DNA of 64,000 bases, from the NCBI RefSeq assembly GCF_017086405.1, contig NZ_CP070973.1:6666739-6730738 (forward strand). The letters run 5' to 3'. Both the position numbers and the translations under genes were made by a program. The notes under the pieces were generated by a model that was given only the letters and a program-made list of their open reading frames with translations, had not been told where the DNA came from and made no database searches. Position 1 is the stretch's first letter, and every line of letters starts with the position of its first letter. Of this stretch, positions 10,972-20,440 are shown piece by piece. The DNA is from Mycobacterium gordonae (GTDB lineage Bacteria; Actinomycetota; Actinomycetes; Mycobacteriales; Mycobacteriaceae).

Positions 10972-11832
10972 ATGTCGTTTGTGAACGCGGCGCCCGACCG
11001 CTTGGTGGCAGCGGCTCGCAATCTTGCCGGCATCGGTTCGACACTCAGTGCTTCCAATGCGACCGCGGCGGCGCCGACGTTGGCCGTCTCAGCCGCCGCC
11101 AGCGATCAGGTATCGGCTGCGGTCGCGGCGTTCTTCTCCGGACATGCCCGGGGCTACCAGACGCTGAGCGCCCAGGCAGCCAAGTTTCACACCGAGTTCG
11201 TACAGGCACTCAGTGCCGGCGCGAACTCCTACGCCTCGGCTGAAGCCGCCAACTCGTCCCCGCTGCAACAATTGCTCAATGCCACCCCGGACACCGCGCC
11301 GGTCAACGACGAGGCTGTCACGGCGAGCACCGAAGCACCCGCCACCACCAGCACCGTCCCGGTCAGCGCCGGCCAGACGCGCGGCAGCATCGCGGGTTCA
11401 CGAGCCGGCGCCGCCACGGAGCCGGCCGGCGCGGTAGTGGCCGACAGCATGGGCTCGTCAACCGAATCGGCTACGTCCTGCGGGAGCTGCGGCAACGGCG
11501 GGTTGTTGCTACGGGCCGGCGGGCTCAGCGCGCCCGGCGGCGGCTTGTCGGCCAGTGCCACCAGGGCCGGTGCGTCCGGCGGGCTGCTGAACCGACTTCT
11601 CGGTGCCGAAGGTGCGAACCACCGGACCGGCGCCGGCGCGCGCAACGGCGTCTGGCTTGACGGAATCCGCGGAGCCGCCGTGACCATCGGCCCCAACCGC
11701 GGCGGCGCGGCCGGTGGCGCGAGCGGCCGCGGATGGGTCGGTGCCGGCTGGACGCCTGTCTTCCGGCGCGGCTCAGGCGCAGCCGCTGATGTCGGGCCGT
11801 CAACGGGCGCCAGCGGTAGTTGCGGCTCGTAG
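10972..11832 (+). CDS. PE family protein (PE33-like) with Ser/Gly/Ala-rich extension
   Basis: ATG 10972 follows GGGAGGTGTC and gives MSFVNAAPDRLV, a standard PE start; 286 aa in total. Residues 1-100 are the PE domain ending in ANSSPLQQLL. Residues 100-286 are a low-complexity Ala/Ser/Thr/Gly tail with one SCGSCGNGG cysteine pair; it is not a regular PGRS array. Rv3650 (PE33) at this locus in M. tuberculosis is, as I recall, under 100 aa, so this homologue carries a long extra C-terminus. Export by ESX-5 is expected from the family. Confidence 0.88.
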   Translation: MSFVNAAPDRLVAAARNLAGIGSTLSASNATAAAPTLAVSAAASDQVSAAVAAFFSGHARGYQTLSAQAAKFHTEFVQALSAGANSYASAEAANSSPLQQLLNATPDTAPVNDEAVTASTEAPATTSTVPVSAGQTRGSIAGSRAGAATEPAGAVVADSMGSSTESATSCGSCGNGGLLLRAGGLSAPGGGLSASATRAGASGGLLNRLLGAEGANHRTGAGARNGVWLDGIRGAAVTIGPNRGGAAGGASGRGWVGAGWTPVFRRGSGAAADVGPSTGASGSCGS

Positions 11833-13059
11833 CCGGAGGCGATCCGTCGACGGGCATCGCAACACATCGCCGCCCGCCTCCCACTCATCGAACATGGCGG
11901 TGCAATGCGATGCACTCATGGCACACAACGGATTTGACGAACGGCATCGGCACCGACGCTGATGCCTGAAGAAATTCGGCTCGACGGAGCGATCATGTCC
12001 TGTTGCCAGGACAAGTCACTGAATTGATCAAGCTGAGTTACGGGTCGCTCGACAGCACCGTCGTCGCCGTCGCCGTCGTCGCCGTCGCAGTCGCCGTGAC
12101 AGCGCTCGACGATTTGAACGGCACCGGGTCACCGAATTCGGTGAAACATTCTGTATGACAACGTATTCCATGCTGCCCGATCAGCAATGGAAGACGGTCA
12201 ACGTGTTGTCGAACACGGATTACGTTGCGCAATCCGGTGGACGGCGACCGACCCCTCGAACGGTCGACTTCCACGGATTCGCTTTGTGCGGTCGGACAAC
12301 AGAATCCGAGATCGCACTGCTTACACGTGAATGCAGCAGCAACGTACCCAGGTTCAAGCCTCAAACGCAACACACAAGTGGGCCATTTCACGAAAAAATT
12401 TGAGCCCAAATCCGCCTGACGGTATGACAAACCGCGTCACTGTAGACCCAGATGTGTTGCACAATTCCGAAATACCTACCACGGCACTCAACTGGCGGCC
12501 TGCCGCAATCTGGCTGTAGACGCAAAAGCATCTGAGACAAGGGATTTGACGCCGCAGCCAGTGCATCGCCACAAGTTCACCCGCTGCGTCACCCACGAAG
12601 CAGCACAAGTCGTATCTGAATGCCGGCTCCGCATGCCTCATAACTACGCCAGCGAGGCTGACCTGCATTGAATCCGCCTTCGACCCCGGGTGGGGCCGCG
12701 GCCGGCGTGCCGGCGCCGGTCAGGTGGTGAGATCGGGAGATCACAGGGGCGCCGCTACTGCAGCCCGATGGCACCGGTCGCATCCGCCTAGCCGGGTGGC
12801 AGCGGCGAATCCCTCGGCGCAGCCAGGCGTTGACCGACCCGGGGACTTGTCGGCGCCGGTGGGCCGGTCGCATGAACCGTCAGCGGCGGCCGGCACTCAC
12901 CCGTTCCTCGCAGTCGACGAACTCTGGGAGCGGCCGTATCTGCCTTGAACTCCAATGACATTCCGCGACCAGCTCTCACCTGGGCAGCCGGCATGGAGTG
13001 TTGGCGGCCACACCCCGCCCTGTCAACGAGTCGACGCGTGATCGCCTAAGCTGCCCCCT
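11833..13059. other. 1.2-kb region without a supported gene
   Basis: Open frames here (for example about 12038-12430 minus) have no ribosome site, no recognisable domain and atypical composition, so none is called. Base composition drops in 11960-12660, which is less GC-rich than the flanks. About 12670-12910 is GC-rich and could be a decayed PE/PPE-type piece, though no frame is clean. The promoter of the 13060 gene must be at the right end. Confidence 0.5.
12057..12097. repeat. (GCCGTC)n simple-sequence tract
   Basis: About 41 bases consist of alternating GTC and GCC triplets (period 6 GCCGTC with GTC insertions). It lies in non-coding sequence. Such tracts can vary in length by slippage; no function is evident. 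Confidence 0.8.
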
Positions 13060-14094
13060 ATGAGCCACGACTGGTTGCTCGTGGAGACACTGGGAGACGA
13101 ACCCGCCGTCGTAGCGCAGGGACGGCAACTCAAGAACCTCGTTCCGATTACCACCTTCCTGCGCCGCAGCCCGTATCTTGCCGCCGTCAAGACGGCGATT
13201 GCCGAATCGGTACAGACCGGTCAGGCGCTGACCAGCATCACCCCCAAGAGCGATCGCGTCATCCGCACCGAGCCGGTGATGATGTCGGACGGACGCATGC
13301 ACGGCGTGCATGTGTGGACCGGGCCGATAGACGAGGAACCTCCTGAGCGACCCGTCGTGGGTCCGCTGAAGTGGGACCTGACCCGCGGAGTGGCCACCGA
13401 TACCCGCGAGTCGCTGGCCAACAGCGGCAAGAATCCCGAGGCCGAGGTCACCTACGGGAGAGCTTTCGCGGAGGATCTGCCGTCACGCGAACTCAACCCC
13501 AACGAAACCAAAGTCCTGGCTATGGCGGTGAAGGCCGAGCCAGGCCAAACACTTTGCAGCACATGGGACCTCACAGATTGGCAGGGGAATCCCGTCCGGA
13601 TCGGCTTTACCGCGCGTAGCGCGCTGGAACCAGGACCTGACGGCCGCGACCACCTGGTCGCCCGGGCGATGAACTGGCGCGCCGAACGCAAGGGCGGCCC
13701 ACCAGTGGTTGCCGACGACCTGGCGCTGCGGATCCTCAACGGCCTTGCCCAGGCAGGTGTACACCGAGCACTCGTGGACCTCAAGAATTGGACGCTGCTG
13801 AAGTGGCTGGACGAGCCGTGCTCGTTCTACGACTGGCGCGGCAATGACGACAAACAGCGGGTCCATCCCGATGACGAAGCTGTATTGCATTCAATGACAA
13901 AGGAATTCGCCGACGGCGCGACCAGTCGAGTGCTGCGGCTGCCGGGCAACGACGCCGACTGGGTGCCGGTGCACGTCACGGCCAACCGGGTGGAGCTGGA
14001 ACCCGAAACCTTTGCCGGGCTGCTCTCGCTGCGGCTGCCGACTGAGGAAGAAGTGGCCGGCGCACCGTTTTCGAAGATCGAGGCGCCCGAGTAG
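13060..14094 (+). CDS. Rv3651-type PAS/GAF-like conserved protein
   Basis: 344 aa starting [12 protein letters not shown]. It matches Rv3651 in position (between PE33 and the PE_PGRS60/61 locus) and length. I recall that the M. tuberculosis protein was shown structurally to be a tandem PAS-GAF-PAS protein; consistent with this, the sequence has no signal peptide or membrane segment, an acidic soluble composition, and a [11 protein letters not shown] end typical of a PAS-like beta sheet. No catalytic motif is visible. The function is unknown; a sensory or scaffolding role is only an inference. The family appears restricted to mycobacteria and relatives. Confidence 0.85.
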   Translation: MSHDWLLVETLGDEPAVVAQGRQLKNLVPITTFLRRSPYLAAVKTAIAESVQTGQALTSITPKSDRVIRTEPVMMSDGRMHGVHVWTGPIDEEPPERPVVGPLKWDLTRGVATDTRESLANSGKNPEAEVTYGRAFAEDLPSRELNPNETKVLAMAVKAEPGQTLCSTWDLTDWQGNPVRIGFTARSALEPGPDGRDHLVARAMNWRAERKGGPPVVADDLALRILNGLAQAGVHRALVDLKNWTLLKWLDEPCSFYDWRGNDDKQRVHPDDEAVLHSMTKEFADGATSRVLRLPGNDADWVPVHVTANRVELEPETFAGLLSLRLPTEEEVAGAPFSKIEAPE

Positions 14095-14221
14095 CCGCGA
14101 TCAGGCAATTTCGCTACCAAGTTGCGCAGAGAGTACTACGCCGCTATGTTCCCCACTTTTCGGGAGTTCGGACGGGGCCCCGGGTCGGTGTGACGCAATA
14201 GTCGCACTGGGAGGTGCCAAG

Positions 14222-15733
14222 ATGTCATTCGTAAGCGTGCTGCCAGCGCTGATCGGGACTGCAGCGACGGACTCGGCTGGAATCGGCTCTGCGGTGACTG
14301 CGGCCAATCAGGCCGCGGCTGCGCGCACCTCGGCGGTGCCGGCTGCCGCCGAGGACGAAGTCTCGGTCGCCATCGCCGGCCTTTTCGGGTCGCACGGGCA
14401 GGCCTACCAAGCCCTCGGCGCACAGGCTGCGGCATTCCAGAGCGAATTTGTGCACCTGCTGACGACGGGGGCCGGGACCTAGGCGACTGCAGAGTTGGGC
14501 GCCGCCCAGCCCTTCCAGAGCCTCATCGACATCGTCAACGCGCAGTTTGTGGCCCAGACTGGCCGGCCGCTTGTCGGCAATGGCGTCAACGGCGCCCCCG
14601 GTACGGGGCAGAACGGCACCCCGGGGTGGATGGTTGCTTGGTAATGGTGGTGCCGGCGGTTCCGGAACGTCCTCGACCGCCAACTATGGCGGACCGGGCG
14701 GAGCCGGCGCGGCGGGCGGATTGTTCGGCACTGGTGGCGCGGGCGGTACCGGCGGGAGCACATCTGCGGCCGGCAAGGCCGGCGGTGCTGGGGGGGCCAG
14801 CGGCAACGCCGTGCTGGTCGGCGACGTTGGGGCCGGTGGCAATGCCGGCTCGCTGGCTTTCGGAGCGGCCGGCGGCGCCGGCGGCGCCGGGGGTAACGCC
14901 GGCACGTTGTTCGGTTCTGGCGGTGCGGGTGGCGCCGGCGGGTTCAGCACCACCAAGGGAGGGGTCGGAGGAGCCGGCGGCGACGCCGGCATCTTCAATG
15001 GATCAGGTGGCGCAGGCGGGTCCGGCGGCACCGGCGGCACCGCCGCTGGCGGAGTCGGCGGGTCCGGTGGCAAGGGTGCAGTCTTCGATAACGGCGGTAA
15101 CGGCGGTAACGGCGGTGACGGCGGTGCCAGCCAGGCCGCCGCCGGCGGTAACGGGCAGGCCGGCGGCAATGGCGTGTTGATCGGAACGGCGGAAACGGCG
15201 GTGGCGGTGGGACCGGCGCTACCCGGGGCAACGCCGGTCTTGGTGGCGTCAGTGGCGCGCTTCTGGGGCTCGACGGCTTCAACGCCCCGCCCAGCACCAA
15301 CCCGGTGCACACTTTGCAGCAAGATGTGCTCAAGATCGTGAATCAGCCTGTCCAGGCGCTGACCGGGCGCCCGCTGATCGGCAACGGCGTCAATGGAACT
15401 CCGGGCAGCGGGGCGCCCGGAGGGGACGGCGGCTGGTTGTTCGGCAACGGCGGAAACGGAACACACGGTGCTACCGGGATTGCCGGCGGAGCAGGCGGCG
15501 CCGGTGGCGCAGGCGGCGTCTTCTTCGGCAGCGGCGGTACCGGGGGCACCGGCGGCAACGGCCTGCTCTTTGGCGCCGGTGGCACCGGAGGGGGCGGCTC
15601 GGCAGGCGGGAAAGGAGGGATCGGTGGGGACGGCGGGTTATTCGGCGGCGCGGGCGGCGCCGGCGGCAACGCGGGGACCGGCGGGACCGGCGGAGTGCTG
15701 CTCGGCAATAACGGTAACAACGGCAAGCCGTAG
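14222..15733 (+). pseudogene. Disrupted PE_PGRS gene (PE_PGRS60/61 locus)
   Basis: ATG 14222 after GGAGGTGCCAAG starts a PE domain ([12 protein letters not shown]), but an in-frame TAG at 14480-14482 replaces the Tyr expected in GAGTYATAELG. The PGRS part then shifts by an extra base in the G-run near 14620, and a missing base near 15183 (GGAACGGC for GGCAACGGC) restores the first frame, which stays open to TAG 15731-15733. The two indels cancel, so the original gene ran 14222-15733 (about 500 codons). The GRPL(V/I)GNGVNG linker occurs twice, after the PE domain (near 14560) and again near 15370 preceded by [19 protein letters not shown], as if two modules were fused. In H37Rv the same locus is annotated as two small genes. 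Confidence 0.88.
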
Positions 15734-15739
15734 TAACCC

Positions 15740-16108
15740 TCACCCGTAGCGGCCGGCCGGTCCAGCCCGCGCAGATGCCCAGGCCACACCGCGAGGGGAG
15801 ACGTCCACTTCCGCGGTGACAATCACGTCGAGACCGTCCACCCGGCATTGAGCGTCACGAACCCCCGTCCCGTGGGCCACCGCCGTCGCGCGTGCGCACG
15901 CCACCGCAACCCCCTGCGGCAGCGCGGCGGCCCCGGCCAGGGCACCGAGATCGGCAGCCGCCTGTGCCCGATGGCGCGCCACCACCACCGACCCGAGGTA
16001 GACCCCCGTTGCGGTGACGAACAGCAATACGGCGACCATTGCGACGGCGACCACCGTGGCCGAGCCGCGATCATCCCGGCTCCTCGGCCGAGACCGCTCT
16101 AGCGGCAA
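15740..16108 (-). CDS. TadG-like / TadE-like pilus assembly membrane protein
   Basis: This is the last gene of the Tad-like operon. The conserved core begins DDRGSATVVAVAM and continues into one hydrophobic segment and ARHRAQAAADLGALAGAAAL, the hallmark of the helicase/secretion-neighbourhood TadE-like family (Rv3654c). The only usable start upstream of that core is TTG at 16108, which overlaps the preceding gene by 38 bases and gives 122 aa; the start is uncertain. A single N-terminal membrane anchor with a small extracytoplasmic domain is predicted. It converges with the broken PE_PGRS gene, 6 bases apart. Confidence 0.8.
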   Translation of the reverse strand: MPLERSRPRSRDDRGSATVVAVAMVAVLLFVTATGVYLGSVVVARHRAQAAADLGALAGAAALPQGVAVACARATAVAHGTGVRDAQCRVDGLDVIVTAEVDVSPRGVAWASARAGPAGRYG

Positions 16109-16403
16109 TATCCAGTGCAGGCAACAGCTTTGAATGCGCCACCACGGTGGCGACCAGGTAGCCGCCGTCATGTTGTACCTGAACACGCGCCCCGGCCGGC
16201 GCGATCCGCCGGGCCGCTTCCAGGGCGTTGCTTTGGTCGCCCCGAGCTGCCAGTCGGGCCGCTTCACGTGCCGCGTCGAGGCAGCGTAGCTGCATCGATA
16301 CGGCGGTGAGGCCGGCCAGACACAGCACCAGTACCGCCACCAAGGCGGCGATTGCCAAGGCCGCCTCGACAGTGCTAGCGCCCGCACTGCCGGCTAGACC
16401 TTG
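16071..16403 (-). CDS. TadE-like minor pseudopilin
   Basis: Core: GASTVEAALAIAALVAVLVL, a prepilin-like segment with Glu at position 5 after a small residue, followed by AAREAARLAARG, typical of TadE family pilus assembly proteins (Rv3655c). It is about 110 aa. No ATG, GTG or TTG was found in frame between the end of the upstream pilin gene and this core, so the start codon is unresolved and the 5' coordinate is approximate. Its stop TGA (16071-16073) overlaps an out-of-frame ATG. It is probably translated by coupling to the upstream gene. Confidence 0.8.
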   Translation of the reverse strand, partial: QGLAGSAGASTVEAALAIAALVAVLVLCLAGLTAVSMQLRCLDAAREAARLAARGDQSNALEAARRIAPAGARVQVQHDGGYLVATVVAHSKLLPALDIAARAVSAEEPG

Positions 16404-16594
16404 GTGCTCAGCGCACGACCGATGATGTGGTTGAGCGCGGACACCACTGAGTCGCCGGTCACGACGGTGTACAGGATCGCCCCGAACGCCGCGGCCGCGA
16501 TGGTGCCGATCGCGTACTCGACCGTCGACATACCCGTCTCGTCGCTCATGAGCATCGTCAGACGTGCCGTGATCACGCGAAACCTGTTGCCCAT
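16394..16594 (-). CDS. Flp/DUF4244-type pilin
   Basis: A small pilin-like protein: short basic leader, then GMSTVEYAIGTIAAAAFGAIL, the prepilin peptidase-type site with Glu+5 and a hydrophobic stalk, then a short C-terminus ending GRALSTKV. It matches Rv3656c (DUF4244). ATG 16594 has the better-spaced AGAGGAAG site; ATG 16600, two codons earlier, would give 68 aa, the length I recall for Rv3656c. It is presumably the main fibre subunit of the Tad apparatus encoded here. Confidence 0.88.
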   Translation of the reverse strand: MGNRFRVITARLTMLMSDETGMSTVEYAIGTIAAAAFGAILYTVVTGDSVVSALNHIIGRALSTKV

Positions 16595-16609
16595 CAACAT
16601 CTTCCTCTC

Positions 16610-17194
16610 TCATATCAACCCCGACTGCAGGACATTGCCGGCCAACCCGGCGACCACCGGAACGAGGCCGAGGCACACGAAGGCCGGCAGAAAACACAAC
16701 CCGAGCGGACCTGCGATCAGGACTCCGGCACGCTCGGCGGCAGCCGCGGCCCCCGACGCGGCGTCGTGCCGCGCCTGCACCGCGAGTTCGGCAACGCCGG
16801 CGGCCAGCGCCGCGCCCGACGACGACGATCGACGTGCCAGCCGCAGCAGGGCATCGACTTGTCCGTCGGCCGCGCCCAGTTCCGTCGGCGTCGACCACGC
16901 AATCGCCGAGTCGGCACCCAGCGCCAACAAATCGGCCGCCCGACGCAGCGCCAGCGCCAGTCGCGGCGGGGCGGACCCGGCGATCGCCGATGCAGCCGTC
17001 GGGACAGCCATCCCCGCCGTCAGGCACACCGCGAGCACATCCAGACTCGACGCGATGCCCAACGGGTCCGAAGCGCGCACGCGCTGTCGACGGCGACGCC
17101 GTGACGGGGCCCGCAGCCCCGCTCGAGCGCGCACCACCGCGGGCCCCGCACCAACCAGCACCGCCAGCGCCAACAACACCGCCGCGACACTCAC
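16610..17194 (-). CDS. TadC-like inner-membrane platform protein
   Basis: GTG 17194 overlaps the upstream stop (GTGA) and gives 194 aa, near the remembered 191 aa of Rv3657c. There is an N-terminal hydrophobic segment (VAAVLLALAVLVGAGP), a cytoplasmic stretch with DVLAVCLTAGMAVPTA resembling a type II secretion F domain, and two hydrophobic C-terminal segments. With the neighbouring TadB-like protein it should form the membrane platform on which the TadA ATPase works. Confidence 0.85.
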   Translation of the reverse strand: MSVAAVLLALAVLVGAGPAVVRARAGLRAPSRRRRRQRVRASDPLGIASSLDVLAVCLTAGMAVPTAASAIAGSAPPRLALALRRAADLLALGADSAIAWSTPTELGAADGQVDALLRLARRSSSSGAALAAGVAELAVQARHDAASGAAAAAERAGVLIAGPLGLCFLPAFVCLGLVPVVAGLAGNVLQSGLI

Positions 17195-17994
17195 GCCGTG
17201 ACCGCGCGATCGGTGATCCGGTCCGACCACCACAATCCGGCGCAGGTCAGCACCACGCCCGCCAGCAGAAACCACCCGCCAGCGTGGCCCCCGAACAGAA
17301 ACCGCAGCGGCCGGGCGCCGATCGCCTGCCCCAGCAACAATCCCAGCAGCGGCAAACCCGCCAGGATGGCCGCAGTGGCGCGGGCGCCGGCCAGCCCGGA
17401 TGCGACCTTCGCCGAAAATCGTTGTCGCTCCGCAATGTCACGTTGGGCGGCCCGCATCAGCGTGGCGATCGCCAGGCCGTGGTCATTGGCGAGCTGCCAG
17501 CACACGGCCAGCCGTTCCCAGTGGTCCGGCAGCGCCGACGACCCCGCTGCGGTGCGTAACCCTGCCGCCACGTCGGCACCCAACCGGGCCCGCGCAGCGA
17601 CCGCCCGCATCCCCGCAGAAACCGCACCAGTGGTCTCAGCGGCGGCAACGTCGAACGCCTGAACCGGATGAACCCCCACCCGCAGTTCCCCGACCAAGAC
17701 GTCGAGACCCGCTTCCAGCGCTCGCCCTTCTTCGCGACCGCGCCGGCTGCTGCGGCGGCGACGGTAACGGGCCCCCATCACGGCGCCTGCCAAGGCGCCG
17801 GACATCACCGTCGTCCACGGCAGCAACAGGACCGCAGCGGCGCAGACACACCCGCAAAGCCAGCCGACCGAGCGGCCGGCGACCAGCTTTCGCCGACCCG
17901 CGGGCACTGCGGTGACGAGCCGTCCCTGCGGTGATGCAGGCAGTACCAGCAGCGCCGATGACAACAACAGTGCCGCAAGTTGCAGGCCCGTCAT
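17191..17994 (-). CDS. TadB-like inner-membrane platform protein
   Basis: 267 aa, starting MTGLQLAALLLSSALLVLP. It has membrane segments near 5-20, 45-75 and at the C-terminus (AAILAGLPLLGLLLG and WFLLAGVVLTCAGLWW). The middle part (GLDVLVGELRVGVHPVQAF to the ERQRF region) resembles the T2SSF domain. Corresponds to Rv3658c. Start and stop overlap both neighbours by 4 bases (ATGA/GTGA), indicating translational coupling across the operon. Confidence 0.87.
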   Translation of the reverse strand: MTGLQLAALLLSSALLVLPASPQGRLVTAVPAGRRKLVAGRSVGWLCGCVCAAAVLLLPWTTVMSGALAGAVMGARYRRRRSSRRGREEGRALEAGLDVLVGELRVGVHPVQAFDVAAAETTGAVSAGMRAVAARARLGADVAAGLRTAAGSSALPDHWERLAVCWQLANDHGLAIATLMRAAQRDIAERQRFSAKVASGLAGARATAAILAGLPLLGLLLGQAIGARPLRFLFGGHAGGWFLLAGVVLTCAGLWWSDRITDRAVTA

Positions 17995-19157
17995 GCCGGT
18001 ATCCGAGTTTGCAGCGCGGCATCCAACTCAGCGGCCGCTTCCATCCTGCCGTGGTCGGCGTGCCAGGCCGGGATCGCCCGAACCAGCCCACTCCCACAGC
18101 GCCGCAACACCGCGATCTCGGCGAGCCGTCGCCGTCCGACCCCGTCACGGGTGACGTGTAGGAGCACCTGGACCGCGGCCGCGAGCTGGCTGTGCAGGGC
18201 ACTCCGGTCGAGCCCACCGAGCGCGCCCAGCGCCTCCAGTCGGGCGGGAACCTCACCCGGGCTGTTGGCATGAACGGTGCCGGCTCCCCCGTCGTGCCCG
18301 GTGTTTAGAGCGGCCAACAGATCGACCACCTCGGCGCCTCGGACCTCGCCGACAACGATCCGGTCCGGACGCATTCGCAGTGCCTGACGGACGAGCTGGC
18401 GCACCGTGACCTCTCCGACGCCCTCGATATTGGCGCACCGCGCGACGAGCTTGACCAGATGCGGATGTCGGGGAGCGAGCTCGGCGGCGTCCTCAACGCA
18501 CACGATCCGCTCGGTCGGCGAGACGGCACCCAACATCGCCGCCAGGAGCGTGGTCTTGCCCGCCCCCGTCCCCCCGGACACCAGAAAGGCCAACCGCGCG
18601 GTGATGATGTCGGAAACCAGCGCCGCGACCTCCGCCGCGATGGCGCCCGCAGCCGTCAACGCAGCCAGGTCCTGGGTGGCCGGCCTCAGCACCCGCAGTG
18701 ACAAGCAGGTGCCCCGGACGGCCAGCGGCGGCAGTACCGCGTGCAGCCGCACCGCGAATCCGTCGAATCCGATTCCGCTCAGTTGTCCGTCCACCCACGG
18801 CTGGGCATCATCGAGTCGGCGGCCGGCAGCCAACGCCAACCGTTGCGCGAGTCTTCGCACGGAGGCCTCATCGGCAAACCGAATATGGCTGCGCCGCAAA
18901 CCCTTTCCATTGTCTATCCAAATTTCATCCGGCGCCGTCACCAACACGTCGGTGGTGTCTGTCGCACGAAGCAGCGGTTCGAGGACGCCGGCGCCGGTCA
19001 GTTCCGTCTGCAACAGTCGAAGATTGGCCAACACCTCCGTGTCGCCGAGTATCCCGCCGGACTCGGCACGGATCGCCGCGGCAACCACGGCGGGCCGAAG
19101 CGGGCCGGACTCGGAAGCCAGCCGCTCCCGCACGCGTTCGATCAGTGGTCCGTTCAT
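17991..19157 (-). CDS. TadA-type secretion ATPase
   Basis: 388 aa hexameric-ATPase family member (type II/IV secretion, Rv3659c). Motifs: GGTGAGKTT Walker A, CVEDAAEL Asp box, RPDRIVVGEVRGAE Walker B, and TGHDGGAGTVHANSPGE His box, all intact. The N-terminal domain includes TDVLVTAPDEIWIDNG, which starts the usual T2SSE N2 region. It powers pilin assembly on the cytoplasmic side. It is the 'helicase/secretion neighborhood ATPase' family. Confidence 0.94.
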   Translation of the reverse strand: MNGPLIERVRERLASESGPLRPAVVAAAIRAESGGILGDTEVLANLRLLQTELTGAGVLEPLLRATDTTDVLVTAPDEIWIDNGKGLRRSHIRFADEASVRRLAQRLALAAGRRLDDAQPWVDGQLSGIGFDGFAVRLHAVLPPLAVRGTCLSLRVLRPATQDLAALTAAGAIAAEVAALVSDIITARLAFLVSGGTGAGKTTLLAAMLGAVSPTERIVCVEDAAELAPRHPHLVKLVARCANIEGVGEVTVRQLVRQALRMRPDRIVVGEVRGAEVVDLLAALNTGHDGGAGTVHANSPGEVPARLEALGALGGLDRSALHSQLAAAVQVLLHVTRDGVGRRRLAEIAVLRRCGSGLVRAIPAWHADHGRMEAAAELDAALQTRIPA

Positions 19158-20326
19158 GCCGCGCCCCCGATGGGCGCCTTACGCCGGCTCGGCATCACGG
19201 TGAGTACCGTCCGTGCTGCCGCGGCCAGCGCGGACCTGCGGCCCAACCGCAGGCCGCCACGCTCCAGCCGCTCGGACAGCCCCGGCTCGGCACGCATCGA
19301 CGCCAGCAGCGGGGCCCCCGCTATCTTGGCGACCTCGGTCGCCCGCAGACCACCGGGCGCCGGCCCGCGGACGACCAACCCGAGGTTGGGATTCACCGCG
19401 GTCAGCACGGGTACGAGTGCCGCGGTAGCCGCACATGCCCGCACGTCGCAGCGGCTGACCAGCACCACCAGGTCGACGCTGTCCAGGGCGGCATGCGTCG
19501 CCTCGGTCAGCCTCCGCGGCAGGTCACACACCACGGTGACGCCCCCGCGGCGACCGGCATCGACGATCGCGGCCACCGGGGCGGGCTCCAACTCGTATAC
19601 GTGGCGGGTGCCCGACAGGACACTCACTCCGCGCTGTCGCGGCAGCGCCTCGCGGATCGCCAACCAGTTCAGCCGTCCACCGGCAAGCGCCAGGTCAGGC
19701 CACCGCAGCCCCGGGATGGACTCCCCGCCCACCAGCAGATCTATGCCTCCGCCCCACGGGTCGAGGTCTAGCAGCAGCGCGTCACCCGCGGCCTGGGCCA
19801 AAGCGGCGGCCAACAGCGAGGCACCGGCACCGCCGCAGCCTCCGACGACCGCCACGCCCTGGCCTCTGCGGTTGTCCTCACGGACCGCTTCCGCGGCTTC
19901 GGCGAGTTCGCCGACCAGGTCGTGCTCCTGTTGAGGCAACTGCAGCACCCGCTCGGCGCCGACGGCGACCGCCGCCGCCCAGGCAGCCGGGGCGACTTCG
20001 GTACAGGTCAGGACGCTGACGTGGCCGCGTCGCGGCAACGTGGCCCGGCCACACCGCTCTGCCGCCGCTTGGTCGAGCACCACCGCCGCAGCGGCCGACC
20101 ATGACTTTCTGCTCACCGAGTTCCGCTCGCCAGCGTGCACGACGCGTACCCCAACGGCCGCGGCGACACGGTCGACCTCTTCGCGCAGGAGTGACTCCGT
20201 CAGGATTGCCAGCACTCCGGATCCGGCCCGCCCAGAGTGGGCTCCGCCCGGCGCAAGTTCGTTCACCACTCCACCGTGCGGCCGGCCGGTATTGGACGCC
20301 AGTGCCAAAGCGGAATCTGGGGACAA
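19154..20326 (-). CDS. CpaE-like septum/pilus localisation ATPase
   Basis: Residues 160-390 hold a MinD/ParA-like fold with a deviant P-loop (VVGGCGGAGASLLAAALA), the DLDPWGGGIDLLVG switch and CDLPRR. Residues 38-150 form a receiver-like region beginning VLAILTESLLREEV. ATG 20326 gives 390 aa; a GTG at about 20215 would give 353 aa, close to the 350 aa I recall for Rv3660c, and may be the real start. It is the first gene of the Tad-like operon; the 6C small RNA lies just upstream on the same strand. CpaE proteins position pili or Tad machinery at the cell pole. Confidence 0.85.
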   Translation of the reverse strand: MSPDSALALASNTGRPHGGVVNELAPGGAHSGRAGSGVLAILTESLLREEVDRVAAAVGVRVVHAGERNSVSRKSWSAAAAVVLDQAAAERCGRATLPRRGHVSVLTCTEVAPAAWAAAVAVGAERVLQLPQQEHDLVGELAEAAEAVREDNRRGQGVAVVGGCGGAGASLLAAALAQAAGDALLLDLDPWGGGIDLLVGGESIPGLRWPDLALAGGRLNWLAIREALPRQRGVSVLSGTRHVYELEPAPVAAIVDAGRRGGVTVVCDLPRRLTEATHAALDSVDLVVLVSRCDVRACAATAALVPVLTAVNPNLGLVVRGPAPGGLRATEVAKIAGAPLLASMRAEPGLSERLERGGLRLGRRSALAAAARTVLTVMPSRRKAPIGGAA

Positions 20327-20440
20327 AACCCGGTCTGTGTACCAGGTCGTTCGCTGGACACCCGTCCGTCCTGAAGCGAACGGCGTCTCCGCAACGCACC
20401 AATTGCCGGATTTCGCCTCGGGTGAGAAGATTTTTACCCC

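Noticed and set aside
12038-12430. 130-codon minus-strand frame with CKQCDLGFCC
   Set aside because: No ribosome site, contains the translated GTC/GCC simple repeat, and resembles no known domain.
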